DNA from: an uncultured Lachnospiraceae bacterium
Lineage (GTDB): Bacteria > Bacillota > Clostridia > Lachnospirales > Lachnospiraceae
Assembly (NCBI GenBank): GCA_947384285.1
Contig: CANDGI010000019.1
Location: 1 to 55,660, forward strand
Reading direction: 5' to 3'
DNA: 55,660 nucleotides
In this document: piece after piece, positions 34,536-44,217 of the stretch
Layout of the letters: the number at the start of each line of letters is the position of its first letter
Position numbering within the stretch: the stretch's first letter is position 1
The notes under the pieces: model-generated
Seen by the model: only the letters and a program-made list of their open reading frames with translations
What the model was told of the DNA's origin: nothing
The model's database searches: none
Program-made: the position numbers and the translations under genes

Positions 34536-35288
34536 TTATTGTAAACTACTCAGCATATATTTCAGCGCCTCATCCGAAAAAATTTCTTTTTCCCCAAAAT
34601 ACATCACATGCCGTCCTCTGATATGTTCTTTTTTCAATTGCCAGTGTGCAAGGGCAATGTCCGCCTCCTCCAGCATAGAAACATCAAATCTGCTGTCCCC
34701 TGCGGCCATTGTGATTCCAGCCCTTATTTTATGCCGGAACCGCCTTAGTGCCACCCCTTTACTAAGTTGTTTGGGTACAACATAGATTTTTGCCCCATTG
34801 GAAAGCACATCTACCTGGCTCTCTCCCAAATGCTTATGCAGCCTTTGAATTGTTTCTTCTGGCTTTGCGCTTTTGGTAAAGAGAAAAAGCTGTTCAATGT
34901 TTCTAACCTCAAATATAATATTTCTGCTGGTTCTTAAAAGCTCTTCTGCCTGAACTAAGTCCTCCTGGCAATTGGAAATCAGTCTCCTTGACTCCTCATA
35001 CCAGCCTTTGTCAATTTCTCCATGATGCAAAAGTATGCCTCCGTTGCACACTAAGGCGTATTCCGGCGGCTTTTTCCCCAGCTGGATTCTCTGATATTGT
35101 TCTATGGTTCTGGTGGTTGTGGGAACAAACAAGACTTGCTGCTGTATCTTTTGCAGCAGCTCCCAGGAACAATTTGTCATATTAGAAATTTCTCTGCCCT
35201 GATAAATTTCCACGCATCTTTTATCCGGGCCGATTTCATGTTTATAGGAGTAAATCAATGTGTTGTCCAAATCTGAATGAAATACCAT
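34536..35288 (-). CDS. HAD-family hydrolase of the Ter locus
   Basis: 250 residues. Motif I is FHSDLDNTLIYS at residues 3-14, with nucleophile Asp6 and Asp8. Motif II is VPTTTRTIEQY at about 55-65, and motif IV is MAAGDSRFDVSML at about 194-206. A Cof/sucrose-phosphatase-type cap lies between. It probably dephosphorylates a small phosphorylated metabolite. HAD enzymes of this type are recurrent members of the biosynthetic part of Ter stress systems, and here it is the last gene downstream of the TerD/P-ATPase unit. AAAGGATAAAACC sets the start. Confidence 0.85.
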   Translation of the reverse strand: MVFHSDLDNTLIYSYKHEIGPDKRCVEIYQGREISNMTNCSWELLQKIQQQVLFVPTTTRTIEQYQRIQLGKKPPEYALVCNGGILLHHGEIDKGWYEESRRLISNCQEDLVQAEELLRTSRNIIFEVRNIEQLFLFTKSAKPEETIQRLHKHLGESQVDVLSNGAKIYVVPKQLSKGVALRRFRHKIRAGITMAAGDSRFDVSMLEEADIALAHWQLKKEHIRGRHVMYFGEKEIFSDEALKYMLSSLQ

Positions 35289-35431
35289 GGTTTTATCCTT
35301 TGTTGTCCAGCATGAGGGGACGGGGAAATTTCCCTGTGTGCTGAAACACTTCCCCTCATAGGCTGGATATCATTTTACGCAGGAAATTGTTTGTAAGCGC
35401 CTGGCAAGCTGCACAATCCTTTTCCAGTTCC

Positions 35432-38086
35432 TTACCTTTCTACCACTGTTTTCCGCACCAAATCTACCGGAATCATAGTGGCTGCAAGCAAGACCACTGC
35501 AATCCAGCCTGTAATCCCAAAAGGCACACAGCTAAACATATTCCCAATCCAGGTAAATGCTGTGAAGGGCACCAGCGCCGCATTTACAATCACTGCCTGC
35601 ACCAGGATAATGGCAAAGAACACCTTAAGGAATCCGGTATTTTCATTCAATCCCTTAAAAATGCCGTATTTCTCATCTCGGACATTAAAACCGTTAAACA
35701 AGGCGCTTACAATAAACAGCACAAAATAGCCTGTCAGATGCTGTTCCTCTGTTTCAAAGAGGTTTACAAAAAATGGGAGCTTCAAGTACAAGAAACTAAT
35801 GCACACCAGCCATGCCCCCATGGTAACAATCTGCGCCATCATCTTTTTGCTTACAATGCTTTCATCCCTTCTTCTGGGCTTCTCATCCATATACTTCTTT
35901 AAGGCCGGCTCATTTCCAAGCATAATGGCTCCTAAGCCGTCCATCACCAGATTAACAAACAAAAGATGGGTTACCTTCAAAGGCTCCTCCACCCCGAAAA
36001 ATGGAGCAATCGCACTTACCACCACCGCTGCCACGTTTATCACCAACTGGAACTTACAGAATTTCAGGATGTTATGGTAAATGGTTCTTCCATACCAGAT
36101 GGCATCCTTGATGGACTTAAAGTTATCATCTAAAATAACAATCTTGCCCGCTTCCTTGGCGGCTTCCGTACCGCTGCCCATGGCAAATCCTACATCTGCC
36201 CGCTTCAATGCCGGGGAATCGTTGACGCCGTCTCCGGTCATGCCTACCACCAGATTCATTTCCTGGCACAGGCGCACCATTCTGGATTTATCTGTAGGAA
36301 GCGCCCTTGCAATCACCCGGATATTGGGGATGATTTTCTTTAGCTCTTCATCCGGCATTTCGTTTAACTGTACAGAAGAAAGGGCTCGGTCTGATTCATT
36401 TTTCAAAAGCCCCGCGTCTTTTGCAATAGCCACTGCGGTCTCCAGCCGGTCCCCGGTAATCATGACTACCTGGATTCCCGCATGCTGCACCAGTTCAATG
36501 GCTTCCCTGGCCTCGGGCCTTACATCATCCCGGATTCCAACCAACCCGATAATCACAATGTCCTCATTGATTTTATTTTCCACCAGCTCTTGTTCCGAAT
36601 AGCCGAAGGCAAGTACACGCATCGCCTTTTCTGCCAGCTCATCAATTTTACGGTCTAAGGCAGCTTTATCAATGTCCCTGATTTCCCCGTTTCCATCCAG
36701 GTATTGTACTGCAGAAGCTAACAGCCGCTCCGGCGCGCCTTTGTAAAAGGTTTTTCCCTCGCTGTCAAGCCTTGCCTGGCTGAACTTATTGGTGGAATTG
36801 AAGCCCTGGGCTTTTGAAACCACACAGCTTTTGTCCGATTCCAACGCACGGAAGGTTTCTTCCCCGATAAATTTCATCATGGCCTGGTCGGTAGCATTTC
36901 CGCCGATTACCCGGTGCTCCCCGTCAAACATGGACTGGGTGTTTTTCCCGATTGCCAAATCCAGCAGCCGTTTTACCTTCCCATGGCTGCCTAGTTCTGG
37001 AATCGGGATGGAAGCTCCATCTGCCGTAAAGAAATCTACCACTTCCAGGCTTCCCTTGGTAATCGTCCCTGTCTTATCGCTGAATAAAATGTTCAAAGAC
37101 CCTGCGGTCTCGATACCCTCTGCCTTCCGCACCAATACATTGTGGTCTAACATCTTGCTGGTATTCTGCATCAGCACCAGGGAAATCATCAAAGGAAGGC
37201 CCTCCGGCACTGCACAGACGATAATGACTACCGCAAGGGAAACTGCATTTACGATATCCTTAATGACCGTCTCAAATCCTGTGGAAAAATATGCGGATAC
37301 TCCGCCAGCAGAAACAATAAAAAATGCAAAATACAAAACTGCTATCACAACAGCTCCGATATAGCCAAAGGTGGAAATCTGCTTTGCAAGCTTTGCAAGC
37401 TTTACTTTCAGCGGAGAATCCGGCTCATCCTCCTGCATTTCCTCTGCCATCTTGCCCATCATGGTTTTCAGGCCCACTTTCCGCACATCCAGTACGCCTT
37501 CTCCGTCAAAAACCACTGCTCCGCGGAACAAGGAGTAGGAGTCCACGAAGGTATCCCCTGTAATATCCTCTGCAAGAGAAGTGTCCACAGAAGTTTCTTT
37601 CTTTTTACACTCCTCTGCCTCTCCATTCAATGCAGAGTTATCTACGCTGAGCGCACCGGAAATAAGGATTCCGTCTGCAGGAATTTTATCCCCTGACTGG
37701 AGAAGCACCTTATCTCCCACCACAACATCGTCCACATCAATGACGGTAACCATGCTGTTCCGGTGGACCTTGCACTGGTCTTTTTTCGTGCTGTCCTTTA
37801 ACTCCCGGTACTTGGTATCGCTGGCAACCCCGGTTTTTGCGGATACAAAAGCCACAATCAAAACAGCTGCAATTGTACCCAGGGGTTCATAAATCTCTGC
37901 ATACCCAAAGAAAAACATCACAATCATAAGAGCCGCTATGGCCAGCAGAATCTTAATCATGGGGTCTCCAAAAGTTTCCTTAAATTCTTCCCAAAATGTG
38001 GTAGGCTCCGAATCTGGAATCTCATTGGATCCGTATTTCCCTCTGGAAGCTTCTACTTCTTTATCTGTAAGTCCCTGAAATTTCAT
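35432..38086 (-). CDS. Calcium-transporting P-type ATPase
   Basis: 884 residues, the length of bacterial P2-type Ca2+ pumps. Phosphorylated Asp337 is in ILFSDKTGTITK; the ion-site PEGLP in the fourth helix lies at 294-298; hinge motif is GMTGDGVNDSPALK; LVMDGLGAIML in a late helix supports Ca2+ coordination. The actuator loop usually reading TGES is NGEA at 154-157, keeping the glutamate. AAGGAGATATAGA sets ATG 38086. It starts 11 bp after the diverged TerD gene, which fits with calcium-binding TerD proteins and Ca2+ pumps found together in Ter loci. Confidence 0.93.
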   Translation of the reverse strand: MKFQGLTDKEVEASRGKYGSNEIPDSEPTTFWEEFKETFGDPMIKILLAIAALMIVMFFFGYAEIYEPLGTIAAVLIVAFVSAKTGVASDTKYRELKDSTKKDQCKVHRNSMVTVIDVDDVVVGDKVLLQSGDKIPADGILISGALSVDNSALNGEAEECKKKETSVDTSLAEDITGDTFVDSYSLFRGAVVFDGEGVLDVRKVGLKTMMGKMAEEMQEDEPDSPLKVKLAKLAKQISTFGYIGAVVIAVLYFAFFIVSAGGVSAYFSTGFETVIKDIVNAVSLAVVIIVCAVPEGLPLMISLVLMQNTSKMLDHNVLVRKAEGIETAGSLNILFSDKTGTITKGSLEVVDFFTADGASIPIPELGSHGKVKRLLDLAIGKNTQSMFDGEHRVIGGNATDQAMMKFIGEETFRALESDKSCVVSKAQGFNSTNKFSQARLDSEGKTFYKGAPERLLASAVQYLDGNGEIRDIDKAALDRKIDELAEKAMRVLAFGYSEQELVENKINEDIVIIGLVGIRDDVRPEAREAIELVQHAGIQVVMITGDRLETAVAIAKDAGLLKNESDRALSSVQLNEMPDEELKKIIPNIRVIARALPTDKSRMVRLCQEMNLVVGMTGDGVNDSPALKRADVGFAMGSGTEAAKEAGKIVILDDNFKSIKDAIWYGRTIYHNILKFCKFQLVINVAAVVVSAIAPFFGVEEPLKVTHLLFVNLVMDGLGAIMLGNEPALKKYMDEKPRRRDESIVSKKMMAQIVTMGAWLVCISFLYLKLPFFVNLFETEEQHLTGYFVLFIVSALFNGFNVRDEKYGIFKGLNENTGFLKVFFAIILVQAVIVNAALVPFTAFTWIGNMFSCVPFGITGWIAVVLLAATMIPVDLVRKTVVER

Positions 38087-38097
38087 TCTATATCTCC

Positions 38098-38688
38098 TTA
38101 TACATATCTGTTTGCTAATTCGCCGATGCTCCGGTCGCTGGTTCCCTGCCCGATGGCATTGAACTTCCATTCTCCATTGCGGCGGTACACCTCGCCGAAA
38201 ATCATGGCCGTCATTCCAGAATAGTCTTCTGTCAAATTATATTTGCACATTTCATTGTTATTCCTGCCATCCACCAGGCGGATAAAGGCATTCTGGATCA
38301 TCCCGAAATGCTGCCTTCTCTCCACTGCCTGGTAAATATTCACTACAATCACAATCCGGTCATACTGAGCCGGCACCTGAGCCAAATCTACTGCAATCTG
38401 CTCATCATCTCCGTCCCCAGCCCCGGTCAGGTTGTCTCCCATGTGGAAAACAGCATTGGAATCATGGCGTAAATTGCCGAAAAATACCAGATCCTCTTTC
38501 CTTCTCAATTTGCCGTCACATAACAGCAGAGCCGAAGCATCACAGTCTATTTCCTGGGGCTTTGGTGCAAAAAGCCCCCGTCTCTTGCGCTGCACTTCAT
38601 CCCAGCCTAACCCTATCATAATCTTGGAAAGGCCTGCATTTTCTTTGGACAGGTTGACTTTCTGCCCTTTTTGTAAGCTGATTGACAT
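38098..38688 (-). CDS. Diverged TerD-family protein
   Basis: 196 residues. It is the last of three tandem TerD paralogues. The N-terminal MSISLQKGQKVNLSKENAGL and the loop NLTGAGDGDDEQIAVDL match TerD. The first acidic calcium segment, [11 protein letters not shown] in the paralogues, is here EIDCDASALLL, preceded by a basic insert QRKRRGLFAPK; the C-terminus is also different. It may have weaker or altered calcium binding. GTAGAGGAGGAATAAA sets the start, two bases after the previous stop. TerD proteins act in stress resistance to tellurite, phage and cell-envelope damage. Confidence 0.9.
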   Translation of the reverse strand: MSISLQKGQKVNLSKENAGLSKIMIGLGWDEVQRKRRGLFAPKPQEIDCDASALLLCDGKLRRKEDLVFFGNLRHDSNAVFHMGDNLTGAGDGDDEQIAVDLAQVPAQYDRIVIVVNIYQAVERRQHFGMIQNAFIRLVDGRNNNEMCKYNLTEDYSGMTAMIFGEVYRRNGEWKFNAIGQGTSDRSIGELANRYV

Positions 38689-38689
38689 T

Positions 38690-39277
38690 TTATTCCTCCT
38701 CTACATCCACGCCGTAGTTGGCGCAGAGGGCTGCCAGGCCTCCTTGGTAGCCGCTGCCTATGGCGTTGAATTTCCACTCGTTTCCATTTTTGTACAGTTC
38801 GCCGAATACCGCTGCGGTCTCAATGGAGAAGTCCTCTCCCAGGTCGTACCGCAGCAGCTCTTCCCCGGTATCCTCCTTGTAAATGCGGATGAAGGAATTG
38901 TTCACCTGCCCAAAGTTCTGGCGCCGTTTTTCTGCTTCATAAATAGTCACCGTAAATGCAATCTTGGTGATATCAGCCGGAACCATGGACAAATCCACTT
39001 TAATCTGCTCATCATCCCCTTCGCCGGCTCCGGTACGGTTATCCCCCATATGCTGGGCGCAGCCGGACGGATGCTGCAGATTCCCGTAAAACACAAAATC
39101 CTCAGAACGTGACACCTTCCCTGTGTCCGTTAACAAAAATGCTGCTGTATCCAGGTCGAAATCTCCTCCTGTATCAAAGGCATTCACGTCCCATCCCAAT
39201 CCTACTACAATTTTTGACAATCCTGGGTTATCCTTGGTAAGGCTTACCTTCTGGCCTTTCTGTAAATTTATCGGCAT
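38690..39277 (-). CDS. terD: TerD-family calcium-binding stress protein
   Basis: 195 residues. The TerD fold with both calcium segments: [13 protein letters not shown] at about residues 37-49 and [17 protein letters not shown] at about 84-100. It starts [20 protein letters not shown]. The closest neighbour is the TerD at 39373-39954, so a tandem duplication is likely. AAAAAAGGAGG precedes the start. It probably forms a membrane-associated complex with the TelA-like and YceG proteins encoded upstream. Confidence 0.95.
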   Translation of the reverse strand: MPINLQKGQKVSLTKDNPGLSKIVVGLGWDVNAFDTGGDFDLDTAAFLLTDTGKVSRSEDFVFYGNLQHPSGCAQHMGDNRTGAGEGDDEQIKVDLSMVPADITKIAFTVTIYEAEKRRQNFGQVNNSFIRIYKEDTGEELLRYDLGEDFSIETAAVFGELYKNGNEWKFNAIGSGYQGGLAALCANYGVDVEEE

Positions 39278-39372
39278 ATGTTTCTAGACCTCCTTTTTTG
39301 CTATATGAATTTTCACCTGGGACAGCTTATCCTTTGGAAATTGCTGCCCCGGCTCTAACAAACGCACATTTC

Positions 39373-39954
39373 TTAAGCTACCTCGATTCCATAATGTCCG
39401 CACAATGCCGCAAGCCCTCCCTGGAACCCGCTTCCTATGGCATTAAACTTCCACTCCCCATTATGGCGGTACAGCTCCCCTACCACCACCGCAGTCTCAA
39501 TGGAAAAATCTTCCCCCAAATCATACCGTATCAATTCCTGCCCGGTATTTTCATCCACAATCCGGATAAAGGAATTGGACACCTGCCCAAAGTTCTGGCG
39601 CCTCACATCGGAATCGTATATAGTTACTGTAAATGCAATCTTTTCTACATTGGAGGGAATCAGGCCAAGGTCAATCTGAATCTGCTCATCATCCCCTTCG
39701 CCTTCCCCGGTCAGGTTATCCCCCATATGCTTGACGGCGCCGCTTGCATGTTCCAGATTCCCATAAAAAATAAATTCCTTTTCCGTCGGGCACCTTCCAT
39801 TGGAACCTAGCAGAAAGGCCGCTGCATCCAAATCAAAATCTGCGCCGGAATCAAATGCATTCACATCCCATCCCAAGCCTACCATAATATTTTTCAAGCT
39901 GGGATTTCCCTTGGTCAAATCAACTTTCTGTCCTTTGGTCAAATTAATAGGCAT
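39373..39954 (-). CDS. terD: TerD-family calcium-binding stress protein
   Basis: 193 residues. [13 protein letters not shown] at about 37-49 and [17 protein letters not shown] at about 84-100 are the calcium segments. The second ATG at 39954 is preferred because AAAGGAGG lies at optimal distance; an ATG two codons earlier (39960) is too close. It is 21 bp after the TelA-like gene and 95 bp before the next TerD. The three TerD copies match the yceC/yceD/yceE trio of Bacillus. Confidence 0.95.
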   Translation of the reverse strand: MPINLTKGQKVDLTKGNPSLKNIMVGLGWDVNAFDSGADFDLDAAAFLLGSNGRCPTEKEFIFYGNLEHASGAVKHMGDNLTGEGEGDDEQIQIDLGLIPSNVEKIAFTVTIYDSDVRRQNFGQVSNSFIRIVDENTGQELIRYDLGEDFSIETAVVVGELYRHNGEWKFNAIGSGFQGGLAALCGHYGIEVA

Positions 39955-39975
39955 ATACATATCCTCCTTTATCCC

Positions 39976-41127
39976 TTAATATTTTTTCTCTGGCATATGG
40001 TACATTCTGTTAAACTCTGTCTTAATATTCTCAAGCCTTGCCTGATCCTGTACTCTCTGCTGCCTTGCATTCTGCTGAATCTGCCTAGTCTCATCAATGC
40101 CGTTTACAATTGTCCTCCAGGTCGTCTCCAATGTCTCAATCTTGATGGAGCTTCCGGAAGCCAGCCGCGCTGTCATCTTAGACTGCTCCACGGTATTCCT
40201 TGCATTCTTTAACAGCATCTCATTGGTCTTTTCATCCAGCGCAGACATGGCTTCTGCCTGAATCTTCTGGCGTTTGAGCATAATCGCCTGCGCCAATGCC
40301 TGCTTAAATACCGGAAGGGTGATGATGAAGGCAGAGTTGATCTTCCTCACCAGGTTCATATTGCTGAATTCCATGGTCTTAATCATGGGAATGGACTGCA
40401 TAGCCACGCTTTCTGCCGTCCGAAGATCCTGGGTTCTCTGCTCGAGCATCATCAACGCCTGCTGCAGGCTTTGGATTTCAAACTGGATCGAATTATCCCC
40501 GGAAGCCTCCATGTCCGCCTGCCGCTTTGCAATGTAATCCTCCAATTCCCGGCAGCCCTGTTCTCCAGCCAGGATATATTTGACCAGCTCATGGTAATAA
40601 TTCACATTTGCCTCAAACATCTGCTCTAATTTGCGGTTGGACTGCTTGATTTCCGATTCATACTGCTTTAACTGCACATAAATCTTGTCCACTTCTTCTC
40701 CCATAGTATGATACTTGGCAAGAATTTTATCCAGCTGCTTCCTGAGATTGCCAAACATTTTTCCAAACAGCCCAGGATTTTCCTTTAATTCCTCAAGGTC
40801 AAACTTGGACATGACTTTCGCCAGCGTATTGAGCATCTCGCTGGAATCGTCAAGCTGGGACATATTCATGCTGTTTAACACTACATCCGAGGCCTTGGAA
40901 ATCTCCTCTGCCGCCTCTGCCCCAAAGGACACAATCGTTTCCAGGTTATACACCTCTATGGTACTGGCAAGGGCATCCACCTCTGCAGAATTCGTCAACG
41001 TGTCGTTCATCTGCTGGCGGTCTGCCACAATATCATACTGCTCCACCACCTCAATCTCATGTTTCGTTTCCGGCACTGCCTGCTGCGGCTGCACCGCTGT
41101 TTTGCTAAAATCAAGTCCCATATGCAT
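39976..41127 (-). CDS. TelA-like toxic anion resistance protein
   Basis: 383 residues, mostly alpha-helical with long coiled-coil stretches (about 90-260), consistent with the TelA family (YceH in Bacillus). It starts near MGLDFSK and ends with RMYHMPEKKY. Family members give tellurite and other toxic-anion resistance and are tied to the cell envelope. AGAGAGGTAGTTG precedes ATG 41127, which shares its A with the stop of yceG (TGATG), so the two are translationally coupled. The order yceG, telA-like, TerD, TerD, TerD is a rearranged yce operon. Confidence 0.93.
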   Translation of the reverse strand: MHMGLDFSKTAVQPQQAVPETKHEIEVVEQYDIVADRQQMNDTLTNSAEVDALASTIEVYNLETIVSFGAEAAEEISKASDVVLNSMNMSQLDDSSEMLNTLAKVMSKFDLEELKENPGLFGKMFGNLRKQLDKILAKYHTMGEEVDKIYVQLKQYESEIKQSNRKLEQMFEANVNYYHELVKYILAGEQGCRELEDYIAKRQADMEASGDNSIQFEIQSLQQALMMLEQRTQDLRTAESVAMQSIPMIKTMEFSNMNLVRKINSAFIITLPVFKQALAQAIMLKRQKIQAEAMSALDEKTNEMLLKNARNTVEQSKMTARLASGSSIKIETLETTWRTIVNGIDETRQIQQNARQQRVQDQARLENIKTEFNRMYHMPEKKY

Positions 41128-43400
41128 CAACTACCTCTCTTAAAAATTTTATCGCGCCATGACTGACGTGGATGAGATGAAATCCTACCAAAATCCGGCG
41201 TCTGTAAATCATACATGTATCCGCCAATCTGGTGCTCTTCCATTCGCTTCTTATTCAAATGCCTTTCTATATTCTGATACCCGGTGGGAATAAAAAATAA
41301 AACATCAAACCCGGCCAGATTTAAAAAAGCCGTTAGAATCGTGTCCTCCAAAGACATCCATTCTTCTGTGGTATTAATATAGATAAACTTAGGATTTTTC
41401 CTGGTAAAATCAAACTTCTGCATCATCCTTAGCAGCTCTTTTTTCATATTGAGGATAACCGCTGTTATGGTATACTCCATGCCGTTTTCAAAGGTTCCCC
41501 GGATGATTTTCTGGTCAATCAACAGCTGCAGCTTATCTAAAATATGCTCCTGTATCTCTTCCCGCAGGAAGCCGTACTGGTAACTGGAATGGCTTTTGAT
41601 CTTCCCCCGCTGCAATTTCCCATTCTTAAAAAACTCTGTCACATAAGGCTTTACCGGGTTAGGTTCCATGGAATTGATGCAGGGAACCGCCGCTGCCACA
41701 AAGGTATCCTCCGTCATCAGCCTTTTTATGCCGCTCCAGTATTCCAAAGCCCCCTCCTTAACCCCGGAAACCTTTGCATAGATAACCGGAACATTCACAA
41801 CCCCTTCTACCGTGCTGAAATTAGGCCTGTATTTTAATTCCTGATCCCAGAGGATTTCAATCTCCTCATACATAGTCTGCAAGGTGACCGCATTGGCTTT
41901 TTCATACTGCTGGCTCCGGTAAAGCCCCGAGTCCTGGTACATGAGCGCATCCAATTCCCGCTCGGCATGGTAAGCCGCCGTCCCCATCCGTATCTCCGAA
42001 TTTTCCTGGGGAAACCTTTCCACTGCCATGGATTCCGGGAAATTCATTTCATAAAGCATCTTATCTTCCAGGCAGCATTTTCCATTCAAGCTGGGAACTA
42101 AAATCAGCACGTCCACCGGAAGCCTGGCCAAAAACCGCAGGAACATGGCCTCGTTTTCTGTTTTACATCCCCCCAGATAAATAAAACAGCCGATATCCGG
42201 CATCTTCCAATTGGAAAACAGTCCCGGCTGATACCGTTTCATCCAGCAGAGCAGGTAGACCGCCTTGCTGGTAAGCTTATTTAAGTTCCTTCCCGGAAGC
42301 TCTGCTTCCTCCAGCATCACATCGAGAAAGGATTTCCGCATGATCCTCTCCAGCTCTGGATTCGCCGGATACCTGATATTATTTGCAGCCAAATCGGCCA
42401 GCATCTGTTCCTGCTCTGTGTAATTTTTCCTAGCTACGCCGCTGATTTCTTCCATAGCTGGCGCTGGGATGGACTGCTCCGCAATCACAACCTTCCGCCC
42501 ACTGTTTTTCAGTTCCAGCTGAAATTGATAGAGCTCATTCAGGTATGCCAGCTTATCCTCCACGCCGTTTATCCTGTAAAAGCAGTTGTAAAAAAGGTTT
42601 GGATCGTCCCCCCTCGCCCGGATTCCTGTCGTGAAATCCGAAAGTCCCTTGCCCGAAATCCAGGCATTGGTACAATTCAAAACCTGGGGCATTTTCCCAT
42701 AGAGACGTTCCCGGTCCTGCTCCCTCTTCATTTCCTCCTGAAACAGTCCAAGGTGAAAGTTTTCAGGAAAAGGAACCATATTCTCCTCTTTCCACGCAAA
42801 AGAAATTTCAGAAGCCTTATCCAGTTTTTCATACGCTGCATCTCCATGATATTGAAGAAGCACAATATCGCAGCCTGCACGGGAAAGGACTGCCATCAGC
42901 TTCAATTCATAATTTCCAATGTCGCCTTCGTACAGTATTTTTGGAATATGCTGCTGCCCCAGCTGGTTCACCACACGCTCAAACTTATAATAAAGCCAGC
43001 ACATAAATTTAATGTAAGCATTTTTCAGTATATTCTCATTCTTTCCTGCCCTGCGCATCCCATCCAAAGTATCATAAATAGCCAGGGACACCTGTTCCCT
43101 CTGGTAAGCCCCCATCCTGGGCAGCCATTTTTTCAGGCTGCCAGAAATAAACCCCACGTTCATGGTGAAATCCATTCCCATAATCTCCCCATAATACGCC
43201 AGGTGTTTTTCTAAAGGATTGGGAATCCTGCCCTCAATCACAATGCCGGATCTTCTTGCCGCTTCGTAATATCTGCGGATAAAATCATGGATTTCCTGAT
43301 TGTATCCTGTAATCCGGTAAAAAAATACCCCCTGCTCTTTCCGGCTCCCCGGTTCCAGAAAATAGTCATTTAGATTCTGAATTCTTTTCTGTTCAAACAT
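41127..43400 (-). CDS. yceG: YceG-family component of the Ter biosynthetic module, enlarged
   Basis: 757 residues; Bacillus YceG is nearer 540. The PF14266-type protein has no known activity. Two similar segments are visible: HIPKILYEGD ... AGCDIVLLQYHGDA near residue 155-195, and NPKFIYINTT ... AGFDVLFFIPTG near residue 685-725. Each is a strand-helix-strand unit ending in a hydrophobic strand. Long helical stretches lie between. Its first 215 residues align with the N-terminus of the protease fusion at 44411-45976. It is expected to be cytosolic and to work with TelA and TerD proteins. The ribosome site is weak. Confidence 0.85.
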   Translation of the reverse strand: MFEQKRIQNLNDYFLEPGSRKEQGVFFYRITGYNQEIHDFIRRYYEAARRSGIVIEGRIPNPLEKHLAYYGEIMGMDFTMNVGFISGSLKKWLPRMGAYQREQVSLAIYDTLDGMRRAGKNENILKNAYIKFMCWLYYKFERVVNQLGQQHIPKILYEGDIGNYELKLMAVLSRAGCDIVLLQYHGDAAYEKLDKASEISFAWKEENMVPFPENFHLGLFQEEMKREQDRERLYGKMPQVLNCTNAWISGKGLSDFTTGIRARGDDPNLFYNCFYRINGVEDKLAYLNELYQFQLELKNSGRKVVIAEQSIPAPAMEEISGVARKNYTEQEQMLADLAANNIRYPANPELERIMRKSFLDVMLEEAELPGRNLNKLTSKAVYLLCWMKRYQPGLFSNWKMPDIGCFIYLGGCKTENEAMFLRFLARLPVDVLILVPSLNGKCCLEDKMLYEMNFPESMAVERFPQENSEIRMGTAAYHAERELDALMYQDSGLYRSQQYEKANAVTLQTMYEEIEILWDQELKYRPNFSTVEGVVNVPVIYAKVSGVKEGALEYWSGIKRLMTEDTFVAAAVPCINSMEPNPVKPYVTEFFKNGKLQRGKIKSHSSYQYGFLREEIQEHILDKLQLLIDQKIIRGTFENGMEYTITAVILNMKKELLRMMQKFDFTRKNPKFIYINTTEEWMSLEDTILTAFLNLAGFDVLFFIPTGYQNIERHLNKKRMEEHQIGGYMYDLQTPDFGRISSHPRQSWRDKIFKRGS

Positions 43401-43418
43401 ATACTTTTATAATCACCT

Positions 43419-44006
43419 TTAATATCTGTTCATCTTGTTTTTGTTCATCACATATCCAAGGGCAGCGCCCACAACACCGCCTAAAATATGGGTCAGGTTG
43501 GATATATTGTCCCGCACAAAGATTCCGTCGTAGACCTGCTGCCCGATATAGATTACCGCCACCAGAATAAAGGTCAGCGGAATCTCCCCTTCTTTCATAC
43601 AGGTGAAGGAGGACAGGAGAATCAATGCAAAAACCACGCCGCTGGCTCCTAAAAGCCCCACCCCTGGGAAAAATATAAAATGAACCAATCCTGTCGTGAG
43701 TGCAGTTGCCAGTATCACAAACAATAGATTGGACGATCCGTATTTTTCTTCCAGCAAAGGCCCTACAACCAGAATCAATGTAACATTCCCAAAAAAATGA
43801 TTCCATCCCGCATGGCCAAGCACATGCCCAAAAAACCTTACATAGGTCATTGGGCTTAGCAGGGAAGAACGGTATACGGTGAAAAATGCCTGGTTGGTGA
43901 AACCACGGGTAATAAAATTCAATATCATTACGAGGAAACACAGAATGGTAAAGCTTAAGATTACCGGTGAATTAAAAGACACTTTCAGCTTTCTGTTTAC
44001 AGACAT
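43419..44006 (-). CDS. Rhomboid-family intramembrane serine protease
   Basis: 195 residues, six to seven membrane segments. The catalytic serine is Ser122 in GLLGASGVVFAL, and the general base is His173 in NLTHILGG. HAGWNHFFGN at about 65-74 is the conserved HxxxNH-like oxyanion region. ATG 44006 is preferred (GGAG nine bases upstream); in-frame ATGs at 44012 and 44021 are possible. It is 18 bp upstream of yceG and so belongs to the Ter unit. It may cut a membrane substrate to start or release a stress signal; the substrate is not identified. Confidence 0.9.
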   Translation of the reverse strand: MSVNRKLKVSFNSPVILSFTILCFLVMILNFITRGFTNQAFFTVYRSSLLSPMTYVRFFGHVLGHAGWNHFFGNVTLILVVGPLLEEKYGSSNLLFVILATALTTGLVHFIFFPGVGLLGASGVVFALILLSSFTCMKEGEIPLTFILVAVIYIGQQVYDGIFVRDNISNLTHILGGVVGAALGYVMNKNKMNRY

Positions 44007-44150
44007 AGACATTCTCTCCATTTCACATTATTTCCTATTATATAGTTTCTTAGCTATTATTTCAATGTGTTTGTGGAATTACTTTATAATTTATTCTTTC
44101 CTGTATCTTTTTTCTTGTCATAATTCACTGCGGATACGGACGGAAATGCC

Positions 44151-44217
44151 GGCTGGCTCTTTCACACACAAACCAGGCAGCGTTCCAGCGAACCAACTGC
44201 TTAGCAAAAGAGCCATC
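44151..44217. repeat. Hairpin repeat, family C copy 2
   Basis: GGCTGGCTCTTT at the left and AAAGAGCCATC at the right frame a core that shares ACAC, CAAA, GCGTT and AACTGC in the same order with 19775-19834, with a seven-base insert. The arms can form a stem. It sits in the 404-bp gap 44007-44410, which holds no gene. A perfect palindrome TGATACGTATCA at 44402-44413 overlaps the stop codon of the protease fusion; flanking GGGATT/AATCCC suggest a terminator for it. Confidence 0.65.

Noticed and set aside
36789-37364. Long plus-strand ORF inside the P-type ATPase gene
   Set aside because: It lies wholly in the antisense frame of a gene with complete catalytic motifs.
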